Shown here one piece after another: positions 44,818 through 54,300 of a stretch of 64,000 nucleotides of DNA. Location of the stretch: assembly GCA_947499595.1 (NCBI GenBank), contig CANMOY010000007.1, positions 62,001 to 126,000 of the forward strand, written 5' to 3'. Made by a program: the position numbers and the translations under genes. A model generated the notes under the pieces. That model ran no database searches. It saw only the letters and a list, made by a program, of their open reading frames with translations, and had not been told where the DNA came from. How positions within the stretch are numbered: the stretch's first letter is position 1; each line of letters opens with the position of its first letter. This DNA comes from an uncultured Mesonia sp. (GTDB lineage Bacteria > Bacteroidota > Bacteroidia > Flavobacteriales > Flavobacteriaceae).

Positions 44818-46179
44818 TTAAACAAACGCACTATAGCCTGTTATGGCCCTACCAACGATTAATGTATTGATTTCTTTAGTGCCTTCATAGCTATAAATTG
44901 CCTCGGCATCTGCAACAAAGCGTGCTACATCATGCTCGAGCAAGATGCCATTGCCACCTAGCACTTCTCGTGCTCGGCTTACCACATCACGGGTGCGCAA
45001 ACTGCAAAACACCTTAGCCAGGGAGGCATGCTCATCGGTTAAAATTCCTTCGTCTTGTAATTCAGACAAGCGAAAAACCATGGTTTGCATAGCGGTTAAA
45101 TTGGATAGCATTTCTACCAAATGATTTTGAACAAGTTGAAAACTAGCGATGGGTTTGCTAAACTGTTCTCGTTTTTTAGTATACTTTAAGGCACTTTCAT
45201 AGGCTCCTCGCGCACAACCAACGGCTTGCCAAGCCACGCCCGCTCGGGTCATTTTTAAGACTTTGGCAGTGTCTGCAAAAGAGTTAGCTTTTTGCAATCG
45301 ATCGGTCTCGGGAACTTTACAATCGGATAAGGTGATCAAGGCATTTTGCACGATGCGCAGAGCCATCTTATCTTCCATCTTTTCGGCTTTAAAGCCAGGA
45401 TTTTCTTTTCGTACCAAAAATCCTTTCACCTGCTTTGAGTCGATGTCTTTGGCCCATATTACAATCACATCTGCAAAAGTGGCATTACCAATCCATTTTT
45501 TTTGACCGTTTAAAATCCAGTGCTCACCATCAAAACGGCAAGTGGTTTCCATACCTTGCGAAACAGCCGAACCTACATTTGGTTCGGTTAAACCAAAAGC
45601 TCCAATCGTTTTTAATTTTTGCATTTTAGGCAACCATTCTTGTTTTTGAGCCTCGCTTCCGCAAAGGTATATTGAACCCATAGCCAATCCGCTATGCACA
45701 CCAAAAAAGGTAGAAATAGAAACATCTACACGAGCAATTTCTTGAGCAATAATACCCTCCATTAAAAAAGGCATAGCCGCGCAACCGTAGCCTTTATAGG
45801 CAATACCCGCAATATCCAATTCTCCTAATTTAGGGATGATGCCAAAAGGAAATTTTGCTTTGTTCCAATAATCGTTGGCAATGGGACGTACTTCTTTTTC
45901 CATAAATTGTCGCACTCGCAGTTGTAAATCGCGTTGAGTATCGGTTAGTTTGAGATCTAAATTATAAAAATCTCCATCGATAGGCGGTAATTGATGCTGC
46001 CCGCGTTTGCCTTGATGATGCAACAACTTGAGTATATTTTTTATTTGCCGGTCATCTAACTTTCCTAAAGTTGCTAGGGTTTGCTTTAAATCGATTTTCT
46101 CGTTAATTTGAGTTAATTGATCTAAATCGACCTCTTTTAAAAGATTAATCGTTTGTTTTATTTTTTGAAAGAAGGTCAT
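44818..46179 (-). CDS. Acyl-CoA dehydrogenase, glutaryl-CoA-dehydrogenase-like
   Basis: 453 residues, about 60 longer than usual because of a charged N-terminal extension. The FAD domain has GAFGLTEPNVGSAVSQGMET and WILNGQKKWIGNATFAD. The catalytic-Glu region is IYSYEGTKEINTLIVGRAITG near the C-terminus, matching the glutaryl-CoA/short-chain branch. The substrate is not fixed by sequence alone. ETF (etfBA in this window) would take its electrons. Confidence 0.88.
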   Translation of the reverse strand: MTFFQKIKQTINLLKEVDLDQLTQINEKIDLKQTLATLGKLDDRQIKNILKLLHHQGKRGQHQLPPIDGDFYNLDLKLTDTQRDLQLRVRQFMEKEVRPIANDYWNKAKFPFGIIPKLGELDIAGIAYKGYGCAAMPFLMEGIIAQEIARVDVSISTFFGVHSGLAMGSIYLCGSEAQKQEWLPKMQKLKTIGAFGLTEPNVGSAVSQGMETTCRFDGEHWILNGQKKWIGNATFADVIVIWAKDIDSKQVKGFLVRKENPGFKAEKMEDKMALRIVQNALITLSDCKVPETDRLQKANSFADTAKVLKMTRAGVAWQAVGCARGAYESALKYTKKREQFSKPIASFQLVQNHLVEMLSNLTAMQTMVFRLSELQDEGILTDEHASLAKVFCSLRTRDVVSRAREVLGGNGILLEHDVARFVADAEAIYSYEGTKEINTLIVGRAITGYSAFV

Positions 46180-46318
46180 AGCGTTTAATTTATAGTTAGT
46201 TTAAAATTATTGAATTAATTTTTCTCTCGCTGTTAAAGAATTGCGAATTAAAAAGAATTTGATAAGTGCGTTTTTTTTAAATAAATAAGAATGCTTTTAA
46301 TTTACTACTTTCGCTTTT

Positions 46319-48454
46319 ATGCAAGTAATCCAATATATAGAACAGCACACTAAGCTAGGAAGTCTTCGTATAGAGAAGGCATTACAACTTTTTTCTGAAG
46401 ATGCCACCATACCTTTTATCGCTCGGTACAGAAAAGAATTTACTCAGCATTTAGATGAGGTTAACCTAGAGCAAATCCGTAAAGCACAAGAAGACTATAT
46501 AGCACTAGAAAAGCGACGAGAATCTATTTTAAAACGCTTGGAAGCGGATGAGGTACTAACGGCAGACTTAAAAAAGCAATTGAATGAGGCCCAAGATTTA
46601 ACAAGGCTAGAAGATTTGTATTTGCCTTATAAGAAAAAGCGAAAAACCAAAGCCGATGAAGCAAAGGCACTAGGACTTGAGCCGCTGGCCAAACAAATTA
46701 TGGCACAAAAACGTACAGACCTGCATAATTTATGTAAGTCTTATTGCTCGAACCAAGTAAAAACCGGTCAGGAAGCGCTCACTGCGGCCGGATATATCAT
46801 TGCGGAGTGGATAGCTGAACGAATTGATTTACGGAATTATTTGCGTTTTCAATTGCAAGAATTTAGTTTTTTAAAGGCACGAGTAATTTCCAGTAAAAAA
46901 GAGGAGGAAAACGCTCAAAAGTATAAGGATTATTTTGATTGGGAAGAGCGATTGAAAAACCTGCCATCTCATCGATTTTTGGCGATTTCAAGAGCCGAAC
47001 AGGCTGGTGTTATACGAATAAAACTGGTGATAGACGAACAAGCTTTGTTGGCGAAGTTTGAAAGTAAATTGATAAAAACACAAGGAGTAATTGCCTCTTT
47101 TTTAAAAGATGTTATTAAAGACGCTTATAAACGTTTGATGTATCCTAGCTTGAGTAAAGAAATTTTTCAAGAAGCTAAGCAAAGAGCAGATGCTACCGCT
47201 ATAAGTGTTTTTGCTAAAAATTTAAAACAGTTGTTATTGGGTGCGCCACTGGGGCAAAAAAGAGTTTTGGCGCTAGATCCTGGTTTTAGAACAGGTTGTA
47301 AACTGGTTTGTATAGATGAACAAGGCGATTTAATGCATAATGAAACTATTTTTCCGCATCCGCCACAAAAACAACACAAAGAAAGTATCAAGAAGATAAG
47401 TACTTTATGCGAGGCTTATAAAATTGAGGCAATTGCCATTGGTGATGGGACTGCATCGCGAGAAACCGAAGCTTTGGTTAAGCGCATACAGTTTAAACAT
47501 TCTATAGAAGTTTTTGTGGTGAGCGAGGCGGGTGCTTCCATTTATTCGGCTTCATCGATTGCTAGAGAAGAATTTCCTAATTATGATATTACGGTTAGAG
47601 GAGCAATATCTATAGGAAGAAGACTACAAGACCCCTTGGCCGAACTGGTTAAAATTGATCCTAAATCAATTGGTGTGGGCCAATATCAACACGATGTAAA
47701 TCAAATTGAATTGCAGCGGAGTTTAGATAGAGTGGTAGAGCACTGCGTGAACACGGTTGGAGTTAATTTAAATTCGGCGAGTAAGTCTTTATTACAACAT
47801 GTATCGGGTATTGGTGAAAAACTAGCCGAAAATATTGTGACGTTTAGGCAAGAGCATGGTGCATTTGGCAAAAGAGCAGACCTTAAAAAAGTTCCGCGCT
47901 TAGGAGCAAAAGTTTATCAACAGGCCGCTGGGTTTTTACGAGTGAAGCAAAGTGAAAATCCGTTAGATGATTCTGCTGTACACCCAGAGCAATATGAATT
48001 GGTAAAAAAAATAGCGCAAGAAGAAGGGGTTGAGGTGATTGATTTGATAGGCAATGATGCTTTATTAAACAGCATTGATTTAGAGCGATATTGTACAACA
48101 AAGTTTGGTTTACCAACCCTCGAAGACATAAGAGAAGAGATGAGAAAACCGGGCAGAGATATAAGAGAAAAAGCTAAGGCTTTTAGCTTTAATCAGAATA
48201 TAAAAACCATTGCCGATTTAGAAGTAGGTATGCGTTTACCTGGAATAGTAAATAATATTACCAATTTTGGTTGTTTTGTATCGATAGGAATAAAGGAAAG
48301 TGGCTTGATTCACGTGTCTAACCTAGCCGATGAATTTGTAAGTGATGTAAATGAATATGTACACTTACACGAACAAATATTGGTGAAAGTACTCGAGATA
48401 GATCTTCCGCGAAAGCGTATACAACTCAAAAAAATAAAATTGAACGAAAAGTAA
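46319..48454 (+). CDS. tex: Tex-family RNA-binding transcription accessory protein
   Basis: 711 residues. Tex N-terminal helical region (IPFIARYRKEFTQHLDEVNL), YqgF-like domain (RVLALDPGFRTGCKL ... AIAIGDGTASRETEALV), helix-hairpin-helix region (LLQHVSGIGEKLAENIV ... VPRLGAKVYQQAAGFLRV), and a C-terminal S1 RNA-binding domain (GIVNNITNFGCFVSIGIKES). It is slightly shorter than many Tex proteins (~770) but has all parts. It binds RNA and affects transcription; no substrate is known here. The stop is followed at once by a short inverted-repeat element. Confidence 0.95.
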   Translation: MQVIQYIEQHTKLGSLRIEKALQLFSEDATIPFIARYRKEFTQHLDEVNLEQIRKAQEDYIALEKRRESILKRLEADEVLTADLKKQLNEAQDLTRLEDLYLPYKKKRKTKADEAKALGLEPLAKQIMAQKRTDLHNLCKSYCSNQVKTGQEALTAAGYIIAEWIAERIDLRNYLRFQLQEFSFLKARVISSKKEEENAQKYKDYFDWEERLKNLPSHRFLAISRAEQAGVIRIKLVIDEQALLAKFESKLIKTQGVIASFLKDVIKDAYKRLMYPSLSKEIFQEAKQRADATAISVFAKNLKQLLLGAPLGQKRVLALDPGFRTGCKLVCIDEQGDLMHNETIFPHPPQKQHKESIKKISTLCEAYKIEAIAIGDGTASRETEALVKRIQFKHSIEVFVVSEAGASIYSASSIAREEFPNYDITVRGAISIGRRLQDPLAELVKIDPKSIGVGQYQHDVNQIELQRSLDRVVEHCVNTVGVNLNSASKSLLQHVSGIGEKLAENIVTFRQEHGAFGKRADLKKVPRLGAKVYQQAAGFLRVKQSENPLDDSAVHPEQYELVKKIAQEEGVEVIDLIGNDALLNSIDLERYCTTKFGLPTLEDIREEMRKPGRDIREKAKAFSFNQNIKTIADLEVGMRLPGIVNNITNFGCFVSIGIKESGLIHVSNLADEFVSDVNEYVHLHEQILVKVLEIDLPRKRIQLKKIKLNEK

Positions 48455-48459
48455 AAAAA

Positions 48460-48559
48460 ACTGTCCCACTAGCTTAACTTGTTGAATAACATTTTGGCTA
48501 ATGGCAAATAAAACAAGAATATAAAACCATAATTTTATATCGCTTTAACGCGGGACAGT
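48460..48559. repeat. 100-bp element with ACTGTCCC inverted ends
   Basis: ACTGTCCC (48460-48467) and its exact reverse complement GGGACAGT (48552-48559) bound an AT-rich 100-bp segment; one mismatch later the next base also pairs. AAA flanks both ends, compatible with but not proof of a 3-bp target duplication. It contains no ORF. It resembles a very small non-coding mobile-element derivative. Confidence 0.4.
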
Positions 48560-48629
48560 AAATTAACACTAATATTTATGTTTAGATAGATTTTTATAAT
48601 CTACTTAATAAAGCCAACCTTTTCAATTT

Positions 48630-48851
48630 CTATATCATAAATCGAGCCAATTTTTTTATTTCGTCATTTTTATATTGATTTTTTAAAACTGGATTTAAAT
48701 TTCTTAAAGTGTTGACCTTTTTAATTACATTTTCACGTATAGCTGAGTCTAAAATTTCCTTTTCGGATTTATTATAGGTGTTTGCTTTTATTAGAGTAGT
48801 AGCAATCTCTTTTATTAAGGTGTCAAATGATTGAGAGGTAAATATTTCTAC
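48630..48851 (-). pseudogene. Remnant of an unidentified gene (C-terminal part)
   Basis: The minus strand is open for 73 codons, ending in a TAG at 48630-48632, with no ATG, GTG or TTG near the beginning and a stop just before it. The translation (VEIFTSQSFDTLIKEIATTL, then IKANTYNKSEKEILDSAIRE, then VIKKVNTLRNLNPVLKNQ) looks like normal helical protein, not random AT-rich sequence. No family was recognised. The 48455-48975 stretch has no other gene; a short repeat (TTAAGCGT 48864-48871 and ACGCTTAA 48954-48961) lies upstream of the remnant. Confidence 0.5.
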
Positions 48852-48975
48852 TTATAAATAGTAAGTTAAGCGTGAGCTACCGCTAATATGTAGTGGTTTA
48901 GTTGATATCGGATCCACCTTTTTATATAAACTTATAGTTACTAAGTAGCAATTAACGCTTAAAAGCTGAAAAAAT

Positions 48976-49623
48976 CTATAAATTCGAACTATTGAGAATA
49001 TCTATTAATATGGGTTTTAATCCGCTAAAGAAAAATTCTACTGCAATAACCATTACTATTAACCCCATTAAACGCATCAAAACATTTTTTCCTGTATTGC
49101 CCAGTATTTTTAATATTTTAGAAGAACTAAGCAATATTAAATAGGTGAGTAATAAAACCAAGAATATAGCTCCTATTAAGGCTATTTTGGACTGAATGGT
49201 TTTAGCGTCTTCCATCATTATGATAGCATTGGTAATTGATCCTGGTCCAGAAATCATAGGTATTGCCAGTGGGGTAATTGAAATATCTTCTACATAGCTT
49301 TTCTTTTCTGATTTGGTCTTTACTTTTACACTGGCTAATCTTGCTTGAAGCATGTCCATACCCATAAGAAAGAAAATAACCCCTCCCACCAATCGAAAAC
49401 TATTTACCGATATACCGAAAAATTGAAAAAGAAGTTGCCCTGAAAAAGCAAAAGCTACAATAGTTAAAAAAGCAGCAATGGTTGCTTTTCTCGCCGTTTT
49501 ATTCCGGTGTTCTGCATCTAGCTCAGAGGTCATGCTCATAAAAACGGGCATGGTGCCTATAGGATTAATCAGGGTGAAGAAAGAAGTAAATGCTAATAAT
49601 CCAAAACCAAGTAAATCGCTCAT
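48976..49623 (-). CDS. MarC family membrane protein
   Basis: 215 residues with six membrane helices. Family segments are FTSFFTLINPIGTMPVFMSM at the N-terminus and ISITPLAIPMISGPGSITNA in the middle. MarC proteins are inner-membrane proteins without an established transport substrate. The start ATG is at 49623. A near-consensus promoter (TTG-18 bp-TATTCTTG, minus strand, plus 49646-49674) lies just upstream. Confidence 0.9.
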   Translation of the reverse strand: MSDLLGFGLLAFTSFFTLINPIGTMPVFMSMTSELDAEHRNKTARKATIAAFLTIVAFAFSGQLLFQFFGISVNSFRLVGGVIFFLMGMDMLQARLASVKVKTKSEKKSYVEDISITPLAIPMISGPGSITNAIIMMEDAKTIQSKIALIGAIFLVLLLTYLILLSSSKILKILGNTGKNVLMRLMGLIVMVIAVEFFFSGLKPILIDILNSSNL

Positions 49624-49645
49624 AACGGCCAGTTAAATTTTATTG

Positions 49646-49674
49646 CAAGAATACAAAAAAAAATTAATCAACAA
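49646..49674 (-). promoter_or_regulatory. Near-consensus promoter of the marC-family gene
   Basis: On the minus strand TTG (plus 49672-49674), 18 bp, then TATTCTTG (plus 49646-49653), with one mismatch to TAnnTTTG. Confidence 0.45.
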
Positions 49675-49735
49675 AATTCAGATGCATTTGGTGTTATTTA
49701 AATAAAAATGAACTCCATAAATTAGATCCAAGAGG

Positions 49736-49776
49736 GTTAAAAAACCGCCCTTCTAAATCGTATTTAGAAGGGCGGT
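49736..49776 (-). terminator. Terminator of metK
   Basis: AACCGCCCTTCTAAA (49742-49756) and TTTAGAAGGGCGGTT (49762-49776) form a perfect 15-bp stem, followed on the minus strand by a U run. Confidence 0.9.
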
Positions 49777-49797
49777 TGGTGATATATCAAGTGTGTT

Positions 49798-51054
49798 TTA
49801 TATTTCAAAAACCTCTTTAATTTTCTCTACATAATCTAATTTTTCCCAAGTAAAGAGTTCAACTTCGTGCTTTACCACACCAGAGTAAGGGCTTTCAAAA
49901 ACTTTAGTAACTGTTCTTGGGGTCTTACCCATATGGCCGTATGCAGAGGTTTCTCTATAAATAGGGTTGCGTAGTGCAAGACGTTTTTCTATAGCAGCAG
50001 GGCGCATATCAAAAATCTTAGCTACCTTTTTTGCAATTTCTCCATCCGAAATGTTTAAATGACTGCTCTTGTAGGTGTCAACAAAAATAGACGTAGGTTC
50101 TGCTACACCAATAGCATAGGATACTTGTACTAAAATTTCATCGGCAACACCAGCTGCAACTAAATTTTTAGCAATATGTCTTGCGGCATATGCGGCACTT
50201 CGATCTACCTTGCTAGGATCTTTACCCGAGAAGGCACCACCACCGTGGGCGCCTTTTCCGCCGTAGGTGTCAACAATAATCTTTCTGCCGGTTAATCCTG
50301 CATCTCCGTGCGGCCCACCAATCACAAATTTTCCTGTAGGATTAATGTGGTAAATAATATCATCTGTAAATAAATCTTGAAGCTTTTCAGGAAGTTGATT
50401 TTTTATGCGCGGAATTAAAATTTCTTGAATGTCTTTTTTAATCGTAGCCAACATGTCAGCCTCATTTTCATCAAACTCATCGTGCTGGGTAGATAAAACA
50501 ATAGCTACAATTTTTTGAGGTACGTTTTCGTCGCTATATTCAATGGTAACCTGACTTTTTGAATCGGGTCTAAGATAGGTCATTTCTTTGCCTTCTCGCC
50601 TAATTTTGGCCAACTCAATAAGCAGTTTGTGTGAGATGTCTAATGCCAGCGGCATATAGTTTTCAGTCTCATTGGTAGCATATCCAAACATCATTCCTTG
50701 GTCTCCTGCTCCTTGTTCTTCTTGAGTAGCTCGATCTACTCCTTGATTAATATCGGGTGATTGTTCATGAATTAAGGAGATGACTCCGCAAGAATCTCCG
50801 CTAAAGCGATATTCTCCTTTGGTATATCCTATATCATTTATCACTTCTCTAGCAATTTGTTGTACATCTATATAGGTATCTGATTTTACTTCACCGGCCA
50901 AAACTACTTGGCCAGTAGTTACCATGGTTTCGCAGGCAACTTTTGAAGATTTATCAAAAGCCAAGAAATTATCTAGCAAGGTGTCGCTAATTTGATCGGC
51001 TATTTTATCCGGATGTCCTTCAGAGACACTTTCAGAGGTAAATAAGTAAGGCAT
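49798..51054 (-). CDS. metK: S-adenosylmethionine synthetase
   Basis: 418 residues from the ATG at 51054; an in-frame TTG three codons upstream is less likely. It makes SAM from methionine and ATP. Motifs are [34 protein letters not shown], the [20 protein letters not shown] region and [20 protein letters not shown]. The ~100-nt leader carries a SAM-II-like aptamer, pointing to feedback control by its own product. The strong terminator after it indicates a single-gene transcript. Confidence 0.96.
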   Translation of the reverse strand: MPYLFTSESVSEGHPDKIADQISDTLLDNFLAFDKSSKVACETMVTTGQVVLAGEVKSDTYIDVQQIAREVINDIGYTKGEYRFSGDSCGVISLIHEQSPDINQGVDRATQEEQGAGDQGMMFGYATNETENYMPLALDISHKLLIELAKIRREGKEMTYLRPDSKSQVTIEYSDENVPQKIVAIVLSTQHDEFDENEADMLATIKKDIQEILIPRIKNQLPEKLQDLFTDDIIYHINPTGKFVIGGPHGDAGLTGRKIIVDTYGGKGAHGGGAFSGKDPSKVDRSAAYAARHIAKNLVAAGVADEILVQVSYAIGVAEPTSIFVDTYKSSHLNISDGEIAKKVAKIFDMRPAAIEKRLALRNPIYRETSAYGHMGKTPRTVTKVFESPYSGVVKHEVELFTWEKLDYVEKIKEVFEI

Positions 51055-51071
51055 GTAATTCAATTATTTAG

Positions 51072-51150
51072 AAAGATTTGAGCCACGCCACTAAAGTAGA
51101 ATTTCTGCTTTAGCATTTTTTAAGGGTTGCAATCAGTCAAATCTTTCCCT
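51072..51150 (-). ncRNA. SAM-II-type riboswitch in the metK leader
   Basis: On the minus strand the P1 stem AGGG (plus 51147-51150) / CCCT (plus 51123-51126) encloses the loop GATTTGACTGATTGCAA, followed by AAAAAATGCTAAAGCAG. TGC and CAG of the 3' part can pair with GCA and CTG of the loop, the pseudoknot arrangement of SAM-II, and the GATTTGAC...TTGCAA and GCTAAA blocks match the family core. Downstream, TCAAATCTTT (plus 51072-51081) is exactly complementary to AAAGATTTGA inside the aptamer (plus 51137-51146), giving a competing structure with an inner CTAAAG/CTTTAG hairpin. Position directly before metK fits SAM sensing. Which state turns the gene off cannot be read from the sequence. Confidence 0.8.
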
Positions 51151-51162
51151 GTTCAACAGGAG

Positions 51163-51170
51163 CAAAGATA
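51163..51170 (-). promoter_or_regulatory. -7 element of metK
   Basis: On the minus strand TATCTTTG is an exact TAnnTTTG match. Transcription would start a few nt before the aptamer's first stem, so the riboswitch forms the start of the transcript. Confidence 0.6.
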
Positions 51171-51288
51171 GAAAAATACGTGAGTCTATTGCAGAAATAT
51201 AATTTTTTAAGATTTATTTACGAAAATTAAATTCTATCTATTTGTTTTAAAAAGCTATCACATAATTAGGATTTAAACCTAAAAAGTA

Positions 51289-51296
51289 TATATTTG
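51289..51296 (+). promoter_or_regulatory. -7 element of the first surface-protein gene
   Basis: TATATTTG matches TAnnTTTG and lies 48 nt before the ATG. The second surface-protein gene has the same octamer at a similar distance. Confidence 0.5.
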
Positions 51297-51343
51297 TTAA
51301 GTTTTTGTAAACCATTTAATCAACATATTCAAAAATAATAATT

Positions 51344-54300
51344 ATGAAAAAAAACTACTTAAGCTTTTTTTTAACATTCTGCCTAGTGGTATTGGGCGTA
51401 GCAAGCATTTTTGCGCAGTCTACGGTTTCTGCTACTTATAGTTTAGGAGATATACCTACTTCTTATGGCAGTTACGATGCTAGTTGTACAGGGCCTAGCA
51501 CGACTTTAGATATTACTTTGCCTGCTGGAGGGCCTTGGCAGGTAACCGGATTTGACGTGGCCTACGATATGACGGCTGCCTCTAGTGCGTGGATGAGCGA
51601 GCAACGCTCCCAAATAGCAATAAATGGTATAGAAGAGGCGGTTGTTAATGGCTCAGGTTCCTCGGCAGGGACTCAAAATTATAATAGAACCAATATCGCA
51701 ATAGCAAACGGTTTTTATAACGGAGGGGATGTTTTGACTTTTGAAATGAAGGCTTGGAGAACCTGGGGAGGTTCTCTATGTGATACACAATATAATAAAG
51801 TAGATGACAACACCTGGACCATTACAGTAAATTATCAAACTGCACCTACTTGTATTGCACCGAACAATCTTCAGGTTTCAAATAAAACCAATACAACTTT
51901 AGATTTGTCTTGGAGTCAAACCGGAACGGTTTCTTCTTGGGAAGTAGAATACGGTGCACCTGGTTTTACACCAGGCACAGGAACTACCGTAGTGGTAAAC
52001 ACAAATCCAAATACTACCATAACCGGACTTACAGATAGTACAACTTATGACTTTTATGTGCGGGCAAATTGTGGTACCAATGGTGATTCTGCCTGGGTGG
52101 GTCCTATTTCAGGTACCACAACTATTGATTGCGGACCATTGAATTTAGGGATTAGCTCAACTACAGATGGATCTATTACTTGCGCAGGTAGTACCATTTT
52201 GACAGCAACGGCTAGTGGTAACGGTAGCGATATTTTTTGGTATGACGCAGCGGTAGGCGGTAACCTTGTTGGTGCTGGTTCTAGTTTTACTACTCCGTAC
52301 CTAACACAAACCACCACTTATTATGCCTCGGAAGTAGCTTTTTCTGGAGGGAGTTCAGGAGGGTCTAGTTTACCCACCTATTGTACGCCTACTTACAGTA
52401 TAGGTTGTACTTCTTCAGATGATATTGATGACTTTATTATGAGTGATGCCGGAATAAATCATTTAGGTTCAGGTTGCTCAACGGGTGCTTATGGCGATTT
52501 CACAAATGATTCTAGCTTGATAGGTACCTTATCGGTTGGTGCAACCTATAATTTTAGTGCTACGCACAATTTCTCAAGCCATCATTTGAGAATTTATATA
52601 GATTTAAATATGGACGGTAACTTCGATCCGTCAGAAATGCTATTTGATTCTCCAAACGGAGGAAGTACAACAAATGGAAGCATTACGATTCCTGCATCTG
52701 TTGGTGGGGCAACAGTGATGCGTGTAATGGGGAAATATGGCTCTTTTGGAAGTGGTGCAACCGCATGTGATGCCGGTGGTTCTTTTGGAGAAACACATGA
52801 TTACCAAGTGATTATTGCAGATTTAGAATGTGAGTCTCCTCGTGTAGCAGCAACAGCAAACGTTTCGGCTGCTGGTGATTTAGCAGTTACAGCACTACCT
52901 TATAACAATAGTAATGATACCGCTAATTATGGAGATCCGTTTGAGGGTACCCCTGGCACAAATTGCGGGGCTGGATCTGAAAATTACCTAAGCGGTAACG
53001 ATGTGATTTATAAATATACTGCAGCCAATACCGAGTTGGTAGATATTTTAATGTCCAACTTGTCAGGTTACTATGCAGGGGTTTTTGTTTATGAAAGCTG
53101 TGGCGATTTAGGGGTTAACTGTGTGGCTGGCGCTGTGGCTGGTCCAAGCGATGATGATTTTGGAATCGAAGATTTTCAAATGACAGCCGGTCAAGACTAT
53201 TTTATAGTAGTATCGAGTTGGTTAACTTCAACAGTAGGCTATACCTTAGATATTATACCTTTTTCTTGTGCCAGTTTAGCCAGCCCAGTAGCAGATCCCC
53301 TTCAGGATTTTGTAGCGGGAGACACCTTAGCGGATTTAGAAGTAGATACTACCAAAAATACAGCTACTCTTGCATGGTATAGCGACCCTCAAGGGAATAA
53401 TCCAATTTCCGATACAACTACCTTGGTAGATGGAACAACCTATTATGTAGCTCAAGTTTTTAACGGCTGTGAGAGTGTTTTAATTCCAATTACAGTTGAT
53501 GAAATTGATTGTACATCTTTGGCAATTATCTCTAGTATAGACGATACTGTTTCTTGTAAGGGTGTTATGCAATTATCGGCTACACCAAGTGGAACGGGTT
53601 CTCAAGTATTTTGGTACGATGCTGCTACTGGGGGACAAATCGTTGGCGTAGGAAATCAATTTACAACAGAAGAGTTAACTTCAACTACGTCTTATTGGGC
53701 ATCAGAAGTGATGCTTATGGGAGGTACTTACCAAGACCAAGGTAAAGTTACTCCTAATGATTTTTCGAGTACACCATCTACACCAAGAGGACTTACATTT
53801 ACTGTTAATCAATTTACAACTATATTAAGTACACGTGTTTACTCTTCTGGTAGCGGAGGTCCGCTTACGGTTGAGTTAACCGATGATAACGGTACAGTGT
53901 TGCAATCAAAAGTAATCAATATTCCTGCAGGGTCTTCTTCAAACCCTGTGCCTGTTGATCTTTCTTTAAACTTTACAGCTGCCACGCCTGGTAACTACAG
54001 GTTGTTGGCAACAGGTCCGGCAATGATGTATAGCTTTAGCGGTGTAAACTTCCCTTATACGCTTGGTTCTACAGGATCAATTACTGGAGCATATGCCTTT
54101 GGTGGTCCTTCTACAAGCTATTATTACTTTAACAATTGGAAGGTGATCGAAGGGGAGGTTATTTGTGAGTCTCCGAGAACAGAAGTTACCGCTACCGTTA
54201 ATCAATCGGGCGATGTATCTTTAGATTATACCAACCTGCCGTATACAGATACTAACACCACTAGTGTTTTTGGCGATAATTTTAATGGAGATGCAGGAAG

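Noticed and set aside
48475-48870. GCTTAAC and GTTAAGC, which match the ends of an integron attC site
   Set aside because: They are about 390 bp apart with a gene remnant in between and no foldable attC arms; seven-base matches like this are expected by chance in AT-rich DNA.
48455-48975. Insertion sequence
   Set aside because: No transposase fragment could be recognised, and the inverted ends enclose only 100 bp; kept as a repeat of uncertain nature.
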